From positions 32,916 to 96,915 of the forward strand of contig NZ_NIHB01000007.1 of NCBI RefSeq assembly GCF_002591915.1: a stretch of DNA of 64,000 nt. The letters run 5' to 3'. Below are positions 27,444-37,857 of this stretch, piece by piece (the first letter of the stretch is position 1; the number at the start of each line of letters is the position of its first letter). Under the pieces are notes generated by a model that searched no databases, was not told the DNA's origin, and worked only from the letters and a program-made list of their open reading frames with translations. The translations under genes were made by a program, and so were the position numbers. This DNA is from Marinicella litoralis. GTDB lineage: Bacteria; Pseudomonadota; Gammaproteobacteria; Xanthomonadales; Marinicellaceae.

Positions 27444-28934
27444 TTACTGGTCGTCAAATCCACCGTTAAATATTTGATCCATACCACCTGTAATGTGCCC
27501 CACTCCCGCAACAGTTGGATTACCATTTTTATTTGTATACCCTGCCGTAACTTTATTACTGGCCAGTTTTTCAATAAAGACATTGCCACCAGCAATCAAT
27601 CCAGAGTTCTCATCTAATGTGGCGTCTTCAACATTTACCTCAGAACCCACAGTGATTGATTCAAAAAACTCCACAGCTGAGATGCTCGTGCCAATGTCAT
27701 CATAAAACAGCGAGCTTGTGGTGTCTAAACTGACACCAAACAAATCAACAATTGGGTCATTAATCGCAGACACATTGCCATTGATTTTGACCCCATCATA
27801 ATCAACTTCACCACGGGCATATAGTCGGGTGACAATCAACTCACCATCACCATGATCATAGCCTTTGAATTGAAGTTGTATGGATTCGTTGATCCCATTG
27901 GTAATGACACCATCAGGATCAAGCGTTTGTGGAGTGACTTGCAAACTGGCACCTGCCACATTGAAGAACGGATAGGTAAAATCATTCGGTGTCACTGGCA
28001 GGGTGAGGTTGATACGATCTTCAAAAAAGCGAATTTTATCTGCCGAAATGATCCCAGACACGTCATCTACAGTGCCCTCTACTTCAATACTAATGCGTTC
28101 TTGAATGTCCTCAGCACGGCCTCTGATGTACCGCGTCAGTTGATCAACAACAACCTGTTGCCCTGACAGGACAAAACCGTCGTCATCATCCAATTCATCA
28201 ATCATACCAACCACAATAACTGTTCCATTGGGCGAGTTTGATTGTACACTTCGATCCACACAATTGATTTGTGTGACAGAGTTGATGGTGTCATTGAGCA
28301 CAAAACCTGAGACTGGATCAGCAAACACTTCAACGTAGTCATGATTGGCTAAACTGGCATTACACGCGCCAACGTCACTGGGTGAAAATTGAATCCATTG
28401 GTTGTTGATACTGAATTGATTGTTCGACAAATTTTCAACATAACCACTTAATTTCCATTCTGTCAGTGAAGGCACCACTTCAACCCGAGTCATGACACTC
28501 AATGAATGACTGTCGACATAACCACTGATTAAGACTGTGTCGCCCACCGATAATCCAGCCTGCGATAAACCATTGGCAAAGTAAGTTTTACTGGAAGTTG
28601 CTCCTTCAATGTTGAAAATTTGCAGAGGGTCGACAGATAAAACGGGGCCCATATGGGTGTTGATAAAATCAATTTCCTCAAAAGTGCCAGACGTTAAATT
28701 GGGGTTGGTGTCTGAAATCTGGTACCTGATTTTATAACCCGTTCCACCCTGGGCATCTGGCTGTTGACTGGGCTTGCCATCTTCCATAAACAAAGTGTTT
28801 TCATCAACTTCAAAAGTGCGCGATAAATTAATCTGATACCCCGTTCCGCCTTGGGCTTTTATGGCTTTGCTTGAATCATCTGCCACCGCTGATTGGAAAT
28901 TAATTATAAGTAAGGTAAATATTAAAGTCTTCAT
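27444..28934 (-). CDS. DUF5666-repeat secreted protein with GFE-like C-terminus
   Basis: This 496-residue protein has several DUF5666-type beta domains (for example EWKLSGYVENLSNNQFSI and VIVVGMIDELDDDDGFVLSG). I chose ATG 28934 because it gives a clean signal peptide (MKTLIFTLLIINFQSAVA) and lies 7 bases past the upstream stop; a longer frame runs back into that gene. An AQGGTGY segment occurs twice near the start. The C-terminus MDQIFNGGFDDQ matches an ending shared by several exported proteins here. It is coupled to the DUF6502 gene. Function unknown; a surface or periplasmic protein is likely. Confidence 0.82.
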   Translation of the reverse strand: MKTLIFTLLIINFQSAVADDSSKAIKAQGGTGYQINLSRTFEVDENTLFMEDGKPSQQPDAQGGTGYKIRYQISDTNPNLTSGTFEEIDFINTHMGPVLSVDPLQIFNIEGATSSKTYFANGLSQAGLSVGDTVLISGYVDSHSLSVMTRVEVVPSLTEWKLSGYVENLSNNQFSINNQWIQFSPSDVGACNASLANHDYVEVFADPVSGFVLNDTINSVTQINCVDRSVQSNSPNGTVIVVGMIDELDDDDGFVLSGQQVVVDQLTRYIRGRAEDIQERISIEVEGTVDDVSGIISADKIRFFEDRINLTLPVTPNDFTYPFFNVAGASLQVTPQTLDPDGVITNGINESIQLQFKGYDHGDGELIVTRLYARGEVDYDGVKINGNVSAINDPIVDLFGVSLDTTSSLFYDDIGTSISAVEFFESITVGSEVNVEDATLDENSGLIAGGNVFIEKLASNKVTAGYTNKNGNPTVAGVGHITGGMDQIFNGGFDDQ

Positions 28935-28941
28935 AATGATT

Positions 28942-29778
28942 TTATAAGGGGTTTTCGTCATTGTCAGCTTTATAAAAATAGATTCCAACGCCTATATATG
29001 GAATCAACTCTTGGTCATCCTCTAATTCAGAATGTTGAATTAAGTGTTCGATGTATTCATCCACGTCATTAGCCAACTCCTGACTCTTTTTGCGTGCATA
29101 GGATTCGGCTAAATTAGCCAATGATTTAGGTAATTTGTCATGTAATACAATTCTTTGGAACCGAGGATGGTCACGATCTGGATCGATGTTGTGATCTATG
29201 GTTTCCAATAGGTATTGTGTTGATAAACCCAAAAAATCGACATTCTGAATGTCATCCGGGTCATTTTCAGACAGGTAAAATGGCTTTATCAGCTCAACCT
29301 GATTATCAGAATTAACCACCACAGCCTCAGCTTGCAACAATTCATCCAAAACCGATTTATAAGTCGCTCCACCAGAGTATTTCTCGACTAATTTGGTGAA
29401 ATTGATGTTTGAATCATCTTCGATGGCGATGATCTTTGGCTTTCCATGGTGGTTTTGGTAGTCTTTATCTTCCACCCAACCGGTTAAAACGCGACCGGCA
29501 CGGTGCCATTTCCGGTGGCTGTTGTCTGCATTGAACAAGTTCAGTTTTAATTGTTGGTCAACTTGAATTCTAGAAAGGCCGGTAATAACCGCTATTCTGG
29601 ACTTGGTGGGTTTCTTGTTATTGATGCCAAAATACTTATTGGCCACATCAACATACACCCATTTCAAAATATCACTCACCACATGAAATGGCACATTCAA
29701 ACGCAACAACATCCTGACCAGTGGTCTGAATATTTGAATCAACATTTTTTTTATAACGTCGTTCAATGAAGCCGGCAT
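28942..29778 (-). CDS. DUF6502 family protein
   Basis: A 278-residue cytoplasmic protein of the DUF6502 type, known by LKWVYVDVANKYF, SRIAVITGLSRIQVDQQ and HRAGRVLTGWVEDKDYQ. The middle looks like a winged-helix DNA-binding part, so a regulator is possible, but no function is established. It ends 7 bases before the DUF5666 gene. In my memory these two families often sit together, so they probably form one functional unit. The most N-terminal part is amphipathic (IFRPLVRMLLRLNV). Confidence 0.8.
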   Translation of the reverse strand: MPASLNDVIKKMLIQIFRPLVRMLLRLNVPFHVVSDILKWVYVDVANKYFGINNKKPTKSRIAVITGLSRIQVDQQLKLNLFNADNSHRKWHRAGRVLTGWVEDKDYQNHHGKPKIIAIEDDSNINFTKLVEKYSGGATYKSVLDELLQAEAVVVNSDNQVELIKPFYLSENDPDDIQNVDFLGLSTQYLLETIDHNIDPDRDHPRFQRIVLHDKLPKSLANLAESYARKKSQELANDVDEYIEHLIQHSELEDDQELIPYIGVGIYFYKADNDENPL

Positions 29779-29881
29779 TAAGAATGATTCCTATGATTTA
29801 AAATGAGGTGAATGTAAAAATACTACCAAAGATTATAAGTAAAAATCATTTAAAGTAAATTTATTATCAAATTTAAGTCAT

Positions 29882-29909
29882 AAAAAAAACCCCGCCGAAG
29901 CGAGGTTTT
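29882..29909 (-). terminator. Rho-independent terminator of subtilase 1
   Basis: A seven-base stem with one mismatch (ACCCCGC, loop CGAA, GCGAGGT) is followed on the minus strand by eight T. It lies 29 bases past the protease stop. Confidence 0.85.
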
Positions 29910-29937
29910 CATTCTTCCCCCAATTAAATGTGATCAA

Positions 29938-31707
29938 TCAGAGGGTGATCTCATTGGTACATTCAACCGTTGAACCTTCTTCACAGACACTGAATGTATA
30001 AGTTGAATTTTTACTTACATTGTAAGTAGCAGATCCATCATTCACTGTGGTGTTATTCAGGCTGCCATTGATATATACATCAACATTGGCAGTGGTTCCA
30101 CCTGTCCATGACAAATTGGCTTTGCGGTTACCATTGCTGCGGCTACCAGTCAAGGTCATGTCAGTGCCACCTGGAGGCTCAGTTACGCCACCTTCACAAC
30201 CATTGGCTGTCAAGTAATCACTGGCCGCTTTGGCTTTAACAATACCATAACCAAAGTAATCGTCTTTACCTGAAGCACCTGCATCTTCTGCTGAAGCTTT
30301 CAATGCATCACGAATTTCTTGACCGGTACAATCGGCATGATTTGACCAGACCAATGCAGCCACACCAGCAACTGCAGGTGTTGCCATTGATGTACCACTC
30401 ATGTAGCCATAATCACTGGCGCCGATTGAAACCGAAGCAGTAGAAGCGCCCAATAAGAATGTACGGTCTTCAAATGCTGCACCAACCGCTGGTATCGATG
30501 TTGCATTGGGATCGCCCAATGTTCCATACAACATACCTGGCTCATTATTGATGATAATGGCACCTGCACCGCCTGAGTTTTCACAATTGGCCACTTTGTC
30601 ATGGAATGAAATAACCCCACGATCAATCAAACAAATTTTACCAGCAGCTCCTCCATCAGTTGATTCTGCAGTACCCATATAATATGTGGAACCACTGGCA
30701 GAGCCTACATTTTCCATGGCTGAAGAAGCCACACCAGCACCATCAGCTGTGGCAGAGGAGAGTGTTGCCAAGCCAGCTGGATAAGTTGAAAATGTATCGA
30801 CCCCACCTGCAGTCACTTCAACACAAATTGTTTCGTCAGTTTTAACTTTCTTTCCTCTGCCTGAAGTACAAGAAGGAAATTGAGAAAAATCAGCGATGTT
30901 GTTATCCGCATCATTGGCCCCAATCATCATCACTGATGAATAGCCTGCAGGATAAGAACGCACTGAATTACCATCATTACCAGCAGCAGCAACCACCAGA
31001 CCGCCGTTGGCGATAAAGGTATCAAATGCATTTTCTTCAATTGAATTGGCTCCACCACCACCTAAACTCATGGAAATGATGTTGGCACCTGCATCAGTAC
31101 ATTTTTGTGCCGCGTACGCTAAATCAGAAGAATAACCCCAACCGGCAGCATTAAAAACTTTGATGATGTGCAATGGGACACCGGGGGCCATTCCAACCAC
31201 ACCAATGTTATTGTCAGCAGCCGCAATGGTTCCAGCGACATGGGTACCATGAGGACCACCATGATCGAACCAGTTACCCGTGCCTGAATCATTGTCACCA
31301 GTGATGTTAGACCATTCGAAATCATTGTTGCTGGCATCTAAACCAGAGTCAATCACACAAACCTTTTGACCAGGCTGTAAACTGAGTTGATCAGCTTGTG
31401 ATTGATAAATGGCATATGGTTTTAATTGTTGTAAAGTAGGATCACCTGCATCATCATTATAAATAGACAGTGGGTATCTTTTTGCATCCACTTCCATATT
31501 TTTGAATCCACTTTTGCCACGCATGGCAGATTTGCCATTCTCGTCCAACTCAACTGCAAACCAACCATCACCTTGAACCAAGACTTGGTGACCATTTTTC
31601 AATCCATTGCCATTGTCATGATGACTCACAATCATGCGTTCAGCTTGTGCAAAAGTTCCCAGTGCCAACATGGTTGCCACACAGGTTTTCTTCATAGTAA
31701 ATTTCAT
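29938..31707 (-). CDS. Secreted subtilisin-like serine protease with PA domain
   Basis: A 589-residue S8 peptidase. The signal peptide (about 1-22) is followed by a propeptide and the catalytic triad: Asp in CVIDSGLD (near 117), His in HGTHVAGTI (near 155), Ser in GTSMATPAVAG (near 438). A protease-associated (PA) domain is inserted before the serine (KICLIDRG, GAGAIIINNEPG). After the catalytic part a linker (PPGGTD) leads to a fibronectin-like domain of about 75 residues. Export by Sec and then type II secretion is likely. Unlike the second subtilase it lacks the GFE-like tail. Confidence 0.93.
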   Translation of the reverse strand: MKFTMKKTCVATMLALGTFAQAERMIVSHHDNGNGLKNGHQVLVQGDGWFAVELDENGKSAMRGKSGFKNMEVDAKRYPLSIYNDDAGDPTLQQLKPYAIYQSQADQLSLQPGQKVCVIDSGLDASNNDFEWSNITGDNDSGTGNWFDHGGPHGTHVAGTIAAADNNIGVVGMAPGVPLHIIKVFNAAGWGYSSDLAYAAQKCTDAGANIISMSLGGGGANSIEENAFDTFIANGGLVVAAAGNDGNSVRSYPAGYSSVMMIGANDADNNIADFSQFPSCTSGRGKKVKTDETICVEVTAGGVDTFSTYPAGLATLSSATADGAGVASSAMENVGSASGSTYYMGTAESTDGGAAGKICLIDRGVISFHDKVANCENSGGAGAIIINNEPGMLYGTLGDPNATSIPAVGAAFEDRTFLLGASTASVSIGASDYGYMSGTSMATPAVAGVAALVWSNHADCTGQEIRDALKASAEDAGASGKDDYFGYGIVKAKAASDYLTANGCEGGVTEPPGGTDMTLTGSRSNGNRKANLSWTGGTTANVDVYINGSLNNTTVNDGSATYNVSKNSTYTFSVCEEGSTVECTNEITL

Positions 31708-32042
31708 TAAGTAATCCTCTTTTATTTAAGTTTGTATGTATTTCAAAATGGCCTGTTTTTTATTCTCATTTCAAAATATATGCGGAGTGCCATTAAAGGC
31801 TGCAAAAGATTAAAGCAATATATTTAACAAAGTTCAAGCAGAAATTTTCTTATTTGCAATTATAATTACATATGTTGTTTGCTGACCAATCGCATAAGAA
31901 ACAGTCAATCCCTTTTTATTCAATAAAGCGGTTTACGTGCTGCCTCACCTTTAAACCATCCGATCACTGGCTATTTTCATCATGCCGCTTTCAATCTAAC
32001 TACAGGTCTCATACAATAAACACTTTATAAAAACAGACTCAG
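31708..32042. other. Divergent intergenic region, no gene seen
   Basis: These 335 AT-rich bases separate subtilase 1 (minus) from rnt (plus). They must hold both promoters. I see stop codons in all frames, no clear hairpin, and no small gene with a ribosome site. Confidence 0.5.
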
Positions 32043-32660
32043 ATGCCCACAATCAAAGACCGATTCAGAGGATTTTTGCCCGTAGTAGTTGATGTTGAAA
32101 CCGGTGGTTTTAACAATCAAACCGATGCTTTGTTAGAAATTGCAGCAGTGATCATTGAAATGAACGATGACGGCACCCTCAGATCAGGTGAGACTATCAA
32201 TGCCTATGTCACTCCGTTTGAAGGATCAAACATTGAACAAGCGGCGTTGGATGTCACCGGCATAGATTTGAACCATCCTTTAAGAATGTCCTTGGATGAA
32301 AACGCCGCCCTGGGAAAAATTTTCACCCCAATACGCAAAGCCATCAAAGCCGCTGGCTGCACCCGCGCCATTTTAGTCGGCCACAACGCACATTTCGATT
32401 TGGGCTTTGTCCATGCCGCCGCTGAACGCGCTGGCATCAAACGGAATCCATTCCACCCTTTCAGCTGTTTTGACACCGCCACTTTATCGGCTTTGGCCTA
32501 TGGACAAACGGTCTTAGCCAGAGGCATCGATGCGGCAGGCATAGAATGGGAAACAGACCAGGCACATTCTGCCTTGTATGACACCGAAAAAACCGCCGAG
32601 TTGTTCTGTAAGATATTTAATCAGGCATTAGAAACTGGTATGTATACGCCCAAAACATAA
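32043..32660 (+). CDS. rnt: Ribonuclease T
   Basis: RNase T is a DEDDh 3'-to-5' exonuclease that trims the CCA end of tRNA and matures 5S and 23S rRNA. The 205-residue protein has the first acidic motif [20 protein letters not shown], a [11 protein letters not shown] second motif and the final [14 protein letters not shown] motif. Length and motifs fit E. coli RNase T. It seems to be a single-gene unit, transcribed away from subtilase 1 and converging on mmsB. Confidence 0.95.
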   Translation: MPTIKDRFRGFLPVVVDVETGGFNNQTDALLEIAAVIIEMNDDGTLRSGETINAYVTPFEGSNIEQAALDVTGIDLNHPLRMSLDENAALGKIFTPIRKAIKAAGCTRAILVGHNAHFDLGFVHAAAERAGIKRNPFHPFSCFDTATLSALAYGQTVLARGIDAAGIEWETDQAHSALYDTEKTAELFCKIFNQALETGMYTPKT

Positions 32661-32767
32661 GCAACTAATCATAAACAATTGACACTTCTGCAAGTTTAAT
32701 CATAATAATACTGGGTCAGTCAAAGCATGTTATCAAACCTGCCTTACATCAATCTAAATGAATGCAA

Positions 32768-32798
32768 AACACCCTGTTATTTCAGTTGACAGGGTGTT
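32768..32798 (-). terminator. Hairpin at end of the valine operon
   Basis: A perfect ten-base stem, AACACCCTGT and ACAGGGTGTT with an 11-base loop, lies 23 bases past the mmsB stop. Only a short T tract follows on the minus strand, so it may be a weak or two-way terminator between converging genes. Confidence 0.65.
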
Positions 32799-32821
32799 CT
32801 CAAATGAAGTGTTTTGAACAG

Positions 32822-33712
32822 TTACTTTTTTTGAAATAACTGTAATATACTTGAAAAATCTTTACCGCCAGCACCTGCTGCTTGGTGAATTTGGTACAGC
32901 TGAGTGGCCATGGCACCTAACGGTGTGGCACTCTTTGATTTGGCGGCCAGCTCTTGGGACAAGCCCAAGTCTTTACTCATCAAGTCAACCATAAAACCAC
33001 CTTGGTAGTCATTACTTGAGGGGACGTTTGGCATCACACCTGGGAATGGGTTATAGACTTGTAGTGACCAATTATTGCCCGAGCTGGCTTTCATGATTTC
33101 AGACATCACTTTTGGATCAAGCCCTTGTTGAGCCCCCATGTTCAAAGCTTCAGCTGTGCCAACCATGTGGATTGCCAATAACATGTTGTTACATATTTTA
33201 GCCACTTGGCCTGCTCCGGACGCGCCAGCATGGAAAATGTGCCTACCCATGGCACTCAAAACCAATTTAGCTGCTTCAAAATGAGCTGGTTCGCCACCAC
33301 ATATAAAGGTCAAAGTACCCGCTTCTGCGGCTGCCGTGCCACCGGAAACCGGCGCATCAATCATCGCGATGCCTTTGCGTTCACAGGCTTTGGCCACTGC
33401 ACGTGCGTCATCAGCTGCGATGGTAGATGAATCGATGATTAACACATCGTCTTTGACCTCGTTGATCAATCCATTGTTGCCGATATACAGTGATTTAACG
33501 ATCGCTCCATTGGGTAACATGGAAATAATCACATCGGCATCTTTGATCGCCGCTTTGGCATTGTCAGCGGTGTTAGCCCCTGCCGCTTTCAGATCAGCAA
33601 CCACATGGGCGTTCAAATCATAAACTGTAACCTTGAAATCATTTTTAATCAGGTTTTTGGCCATAGGGCCACCCATGTTACCTAAACCGATGAATGCGAT
33701 GTTCTGTGTCAT
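32822..33712 (-). CDS. mmsB: 3-hydroxyisobutyrate dehydrogenase
   Basis: MmsB oxidises 3-hydroxyisobutyrate to methylmalonate semialdehyde with NAD in valine breakdown. The 296 residues match the family. It has the Rossmann start IAFIGLGNMGGPMAKNL, the DAPVSGGTAAAEAGTL substrate motif and the catalytic lysine region AGQVAKICNNMLLA. It is the last gene of the operon mmsA, acyl-CoA dehydrogenase, hydrolase, mmsB, 18 bases after the hydrolase gene. Its product is the substrate of MmsA, encoded first in the operon. Confidence 0.95.
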   Translation of the reverse strand: MTQNIAFIGLGNMGGPMAKNLIKNDFKVTVYDLNAHVVADLKAAGANTADNAKAAIKDADVIISMLPNGAIVKSLYIGNNGLINEVKDDVLIIDSSTIAADDARAVAKACERKGIAMIDAPVSGGTAAAEAGTLTFICGGEPAHFEAAKLVLSAMGRHIFHAGASGAGQVAKICNNMLLAIHMVGTAEALNMGAQQGLDPKVMSEIMKASSGNNWSLQVYNPFPGVMPNVPSSNDYQGGFMVDLMSKDLGLSQELAAKSKSATPLGAMATQLYQIHQAAGAGGKDFSSILQLFQKK

Positions 33713-33730
33713 ATGAATACCTACTAAAAT

Positions 33731-34852
33731 CTAATTGTTTAATTGGGGTTGAGTAAAAAATGCCTCAACCTCTGCCGTTGAAATTTCATCTACGCTGGCA
33801 GCACTCCATTGCGGCTGGCCGTCTTTATCAATCAACAAAGCCCGTATTCCCTCAGCCAAATCTGCGTGCATGGCACACTGGGTCGACATGATGAGTTCCA
33901 TATCAAACACCGCTGATAAACTCATGTGTTTGGCACGTTTGATTTGTTCTCTGACTAAATGCAAAGTCATTGGACAACCATTAATCAGTGCTTTGGCGGC
34001 AAACGCCATCCATTTGTCATCGGTTGCCAACTCTTTGAATTGTTGTACCACCTCAGAAAGGTCTACCGGCGCCATCAATTCATTGATCAATTCATAATTA
34101 ACCCATAACTGAGATTCGTGCACGCGTTGTTCCATTTGTGCAGATTGTATCGCAGTGGTGATGCCCTCATGGCTGCCATCTGATTCCAAAATGGCCAATT
34201 GCATGACCCCCAAATCCTCAGTAGCGACTGCAAAGTCTGCCAGTTTGGCAAATAAGGCATCAGCGGCATTCATTCTGGCGCCCGTCATACCAAGAAATTC
34301 TGCACATTTACCAGGCATGCGGTTAAAAAACCATGAAGCACCCACATCAGGATACAAACCTATGGTCACTTCTGGCATGGAAATCATGGATCGTTCTGTA
34401 ACGATGCGGTGTGAACCACCAACAGTCACACCCAAGCCACCACCCATGACGATGCCATCGGCATAGACAATCACTGGTTTGGCATAATAGTGTATGGTTT
34501 GATCTAACTGGTATTCCTTGGTGAAAAATTCATGCGCTTTGCTTGGGACATCACCGGCTTTGGTTTCTTGCATCGAGTGATATAACATCACCACATCACC
34601 ACCGGCACAAAATGCCTTTTCGCCAGCACCTTCAATCCACACCACCTTAACTTGATCATCCACAGCCCATGCGTCTAATGTGGCTTGCATGGCTTCAATC
34701 ATCTCAGTTGAAAGGGCGTTCAACGCTTTGGGTTTATCCAAAACTATTTTTCCCAACAAACCGAAATCTGCTTCAACCAATTTGGTTTTGATGTGCTCAC
34801 TGAGCTCATGTGGCTTGGCTTTACCAATCTCAGAATTCAAAGAATTAACCAT
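33731..34852 (-). CDS. 3-hydroxyisobutyryl-CoA hydrolase-like crotonase
   Basis: A 373-residue crotonase-fold protein. Its length and the segments AFCAGGDVVMLYHS, GIVMGGGLGVTVG and MPEVTIGLYPDVGASWFFNR fit 3-hydroxyisobutyryl-CoA hydrolase better than a 260-residue enoyl-CoA hydratase. The enzyme frees 3-hydroxyisobutyrate in valine degradation. It shares one base with the stop of the acyl-CoA dehydrogenase gene (TAATG), so translation is coupled. A separate enoyl-CoA hydratase for the step before is not in this operon and must come from elsewhere. Confidence 0.87.
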   Translation of the reverse strand: MVNSLNSEIGKAKPHELSEHIKTKLVEADFGLLGKIVLDKPKALNALSTEMIEAMQATLDAWAVDDQVKVVWIEGAGEKAFCAGGDVVMLYHSMQETKAGDVPSKAHEFFTKEYQLDQTIHYYAKPVIVYADGIVMGGGLGVTVGGSHRIVTERSMISMPEVTIGLYPDVGASWFFNRMPGKCAEFLGMTGARMNAADALFAKLADFAVATEDLGVMQLAILESDGSHEGITTAIQSAQMEQRVHESQLWVNYELINELMAPVDLSEVVQQFKELATDDKWMAFAAKALINGCPMTLHLVREQIKRAKHMSLSAVFDMELIMSTQCAMHADLAEGIRALLIDKDGQPQWSAASVDEISTAEVEAFFTQPQLNN

Positions 34853-36012
34853 TAAATAATCACCTCAGTGGCGCCTTCTTGAAGAATTTTTCGCGAAATA
34901 ATTAAGCGCATGATTTCATTGGTGCCCTCTAAAATTCGATGAACTCGAGTGTCACGCACATGGCGTTCCAAGGGATATTCTTTGATGTAGCCATAACCAC
35001 CGTGTAGCTGCAGGGCCTCATCACAAATTTGAAAACACACATCGGTGGCAAATCGTTTGGCCATGGCACAATAGGCCGAAGCTTGTGGGTGTTTATTGTC
35101 TAATTTTACAGCAGCCAATCGCACCATTTGTCGCGCTGCAATCAGTTCAGTCAGCATGTCCGCTAATTTAAACTGTAAGGCTTGAAATGATGCCAATGAT
35201 TGACCAAATTGTTTGCGTTCAAGCATATAAGACTGTGCTTGGTTCAAGGCCGCCTGGGCAGTACCCAAAGAACAAGAAGCAATGTTAATACGACCACCAT
35301 CCAATCCTTTCATGGCAAATTTAAACCCTTCACCCTCTTGACCGATTAAATATTCTGCAGGTATGGTCACGTCCTCAAAAGTGATCAACCGGGTTGGTTG
35401 TGAATTCCAACCCATTTTATCTTCTTTCTTACCGTATGAAATACCAGCCAAGTCAGCAGGAACCATAAAGCATGAAACACCCCTGGGGCCCGCTTCTCCG
35501 GTTCGCGCCATCACAATCAAAATTTCAGTTGAACCGGCTCCGGAAATAAAAGTTTTGCTGCCATTGAGTACATAAGTATCGTCTGTTTTGACTGCTGTGG
35601 TTTTCAAATTGCCTGCATCTGATCCATGACCAGGTTCAGTTAAACAATAAGAAGCCAACAACTCACCTGAGGTCAATTGAGTGCCCCACGTTTCAGCCAG
35701 TGATTCGCTGCCAAATGTGGTCAGCATCCAAGCACACATATTATGAATGGTTAAGTAGGCTGTGGTTGAGGTGCAATGCTTGGACATTTCTTCGAATATC
35801 AAGGAAGCATCCAATCGACTTAAGCCCAAACCACCATATTTTTCTGGTGAATAAATGCCTAAAAATCCCAACTCACCCGTGTTTCTGATTACATCCACAG
35901 GAAAAATACTTTCCTCATCCCATTTGGCTGCCAATGGTGCCATCTCACTGATGGCGAATTCTTTGGCTGCATCGACAAAGGCTTGTTGGTCTTCGTTTAA
36001 GTCAAAATTCAT
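34852..36012 (-). CDS. Acyl-CoA dehydrogenase, probable isobutyryl-CoA dehydrogenase
   Basis: A 386-residue FAD acyl-CoA dehydrogenase. Signature parts are YCLTEPGHGSDAGNLKTTA, the QTHGG-like LQLHGGYGYIKEYPLER and the catalytic glutamate in ILEGTNEIMRL. Context points to isobutyryl-CoA or a short branched acyl-CoA as the substrate: it lies between mmsA and the hydroxyisobutyryl-CoA hydrolase-like gene. Electrons should go to ETF. It is 26 bases after mmsA. Confidence 0.9.
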   Translation of the reverse strand: MNFDLNEDQQAFVDAAKEFAISEMAPLAAKWDEESIFPVDVIRNTGELGFLGIYSPEKYGGLGLSRLDASLIFEEMSKHCTSTTAYLTIHNMCAWMLTTFGSESLAETWGTQLTSGELLASYCLTEPGHGSDAGNLKTTAVKTDDTYVLNGSKTFISGAGSTEILIVMARTGEAGPRGVSCFMVPADLAGISYGKKEDKMGWNSQPTRLITFEDVTIPAEYLIGQEGEGFKFAMKGLDGGRINIASCSLGTAQAALNQAQSYMLERKQFGQSLASFQALQFKLADMLTELIAARQMVRLAAVKLDNKHPQASAYCAMAKRFATDVCFQICDEALQLHGGYGYIKEYPLERHVRDTRVHRILEGTNEIMRLIISRKILQEGATEVII

Positions 36013-36038
36013 AACTGATCCTAATAAATAAAATGGGT

Positions 36039-37535
36039 TTATAAATTAATGGTGGCGTTAGGCGCAGCATCATCTGGAATGTCAGATTCAAACCAACGCG
36101 CTGTGATGGTCTTGGTTTCGGTATAAAAGCGCACGGCTTGCTTGCCATAAGCATGTTGATCACCATAAAAAGATTTTCTCCATCCTGTGAATGAAAAGAA
36201 AGGCAGTGGCACTGGAATTGGAATATTAATCCCGACTTGCCCTACTTTGATTTCATGTTGGAATTTACGTGCAGCCGCGCCTGAAGAGGTGAACAATGAG
36301 GTGCCATTTCCATAGGGGTTGTTATTGATCAACTCAATGGCTTCTTCCAAGGTGTCAGCGGTCATCACACACAACACCGGCCCAAATATTTCTTCGTTGT
36401 AAATACGCATTTCAGTGGTTACATTGCTGAACAGGCTGGGACCTAACCAGTTACCATCCGGGTAGCCTTCGACCTTAAGATTTCGTCCGTCCAACATCAA
36501 ATCAGCACCTTCATCAACACCCGATTGGATCAAACTTTCTACTTTGGCTTTGGCTTGTGGAGAAATCAGTGGTCCATAAAATGACTTAGGATCTTTCCAA
36601 TATCCAGGTTGCATTTCAGACATTTTACCTTTGATTTCTTCCAACCAATCTTTGGCTTCACCGACCAAAACGGCCACTGAAATCGCCATACAACGTTGAC
36701 CAGCAGCACCACAAGATGAACCTGCGATGTTGTTAATGACTTGGTTTTTGTTGGCGTCAGGCATCACAACCATGTGATTTTTGGCACCAGCAAAAGCTTG
36801 AACACGTTTCAGGTTATCGGTCCCTGTTTTGTAAATGTGTTCACCTACTGGCACAGAACCCACAAAAGAAATGGCTTGGATGTCTTCATGATGTAAAATT
36901 TGATTCACTTGGTCTTTACCACCGTGTACCACTTGCAAAACATCTCTTGGAAATCCTGCTTCATAAAATAACTCAGCCAATCGCATGGGCGTATTTGGAT
37001 CTTGTTCTGAAGGTTTCAAAACGAAGGTGTTGCCGCAGACCACTGCCATAGGAAACATCCACAATGGAATCATCGCAGGGAAATTAAAAGGTGTGATACC
37101 AGCACAAACACCCAAAGGTTGAATCAAAGAGTAGGTGTCCACTTGAGAAGCCACATTTTCAACTGTCTCGCCCATCATCATTGATGGGATGTTAGCGGCA
37201 TGCTCTGCCACTTCGATACCACGCCATACATCGCCTTTGGCATCTTCAAAGTTTTTACCCGTTTCTTCTGCCAAAATTTCTGCCAACTCGTCATGGTGTT
37301 CTTTCAACAAATGTTGGTAGTTAAGCATCATGCGTGCTCTTTTTGTCACAGGTACATCCTTCCAAGTTTCAAACGCTTTTTTCGCTGAAGCAATGGCTTT
37401 TTCCATTTCAGCTTCAGTGGCCATAGGAACTTGGCAAATCGCTTCTTGGGTTGCAGGATCAGTCACATCCATCCAATCAGCTGATTCGCTGATCACTGAT
37501 TGACCATCAATAAACATAGAGACTTTACGTGTCAT
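36039..37535 (-). CDS. mmsA: Methylmalonate-semialdehyde dehydrogenase (CoA-acylating)
   Basis: MmsA turns methylmalonate semialdehyde plus CoA and NAD into propionyl-CoA. The 498-residue aldehyde dehydrogenase has the catalytic cysteine in [11 protein letters not shown] near 285, the NAD-side motif [14 protein letters not shown] and the family C-terminal pattern [14 protein letters not shown]. It is the first gene of the four-gene valine operon. A start at ATG 37535 has a plausible AAAAAGG site upstream. Confidence 0.96.
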   Translation of the reverse strand: MTRKVSMFIDGQSVISESADWMDVTDPATQEAICQVPMATEAEMEKAIASAKKAFETWKDVPVTKRARMMLNYQHLLKEHHDELAEILAEETGKNFEDAKGDVWRGIEVAEHAANIPSMMMGETVENVASQVDTYSLIQPLGVCAGITPFNFPAMIPLWMFPMAVVCGNTFVLKPSEQDPNTPMRLAELFYEAGFPRDVLQVVHGGKDQVNQILHHEDIQAISFVGSVPVGEHIYKTGTDNLKRVQAFAGAKNHMVVMPDANKNQVINNIAGSSCGAAGQRCMAISVAVLVGEAKDWLEEIKGKMSEMQPGYWKDPKSFYGPLISPQAKAKVESLIQSGVDEGADLMLDGRNLKVEGYPDGNWLGPSLFSNVTTEMRIYNEEIFGPVLCVMTADTLEEAIELINNNPYGNGTSLFTSSGAAARKFQHEIKVGQVGINIPIPVPLPFFSFTGWRKSFYGDQHAYGKQAVRFYTETKTITARWFESDIPDDAAPNATINL

Positions 37536-37857
37536 AGATATACCTTTTTAATTTTAGATGGGCTGCGCCCACTACTTGTGATAAAACCTGGCTTTAATTT
37601 TGACGCAACTTGTTTGGCAGAATTAAAGGAAAAAATTTAAGTTTTGATTATTTTGCACTCAATCAGGATGTCCCCCTGTGGAATCTAACACCTTTGTGTG
37701 ACCCCATATGAGCGCGGATATTGTATCACCAATGCCAATAAAAAACATATCAAGTCGTCGATAAGATTGCTGTGAAGTGGGCTTTTTATGCGACATTTCA
37801 CACAATCTAAATTTTCTATTTGTTAGAATGGAATTTCATTTTAAAAAGAGCTGAATC
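37536..37857. other. Divergent intergenic region, no gene seen
   Basis: These 322 bases lie between mmsA (minus) and a small lipoprotein gene (plus). They should carry the valine-operon promoter. No regulator gene sits next to the operon and I see no clear operator palindrome or small gene. Confidence 0.5.

Noticed and set aside
31770..31835. Spaced inverted repeat of AT-rich sequence (AAATATAT and ATATATTT) between subtilase 1 and rnt.
   Set aside because: The pairing is only A/T and the spacing is about 40 bases, so it is expected by chance in this AT-rich region.
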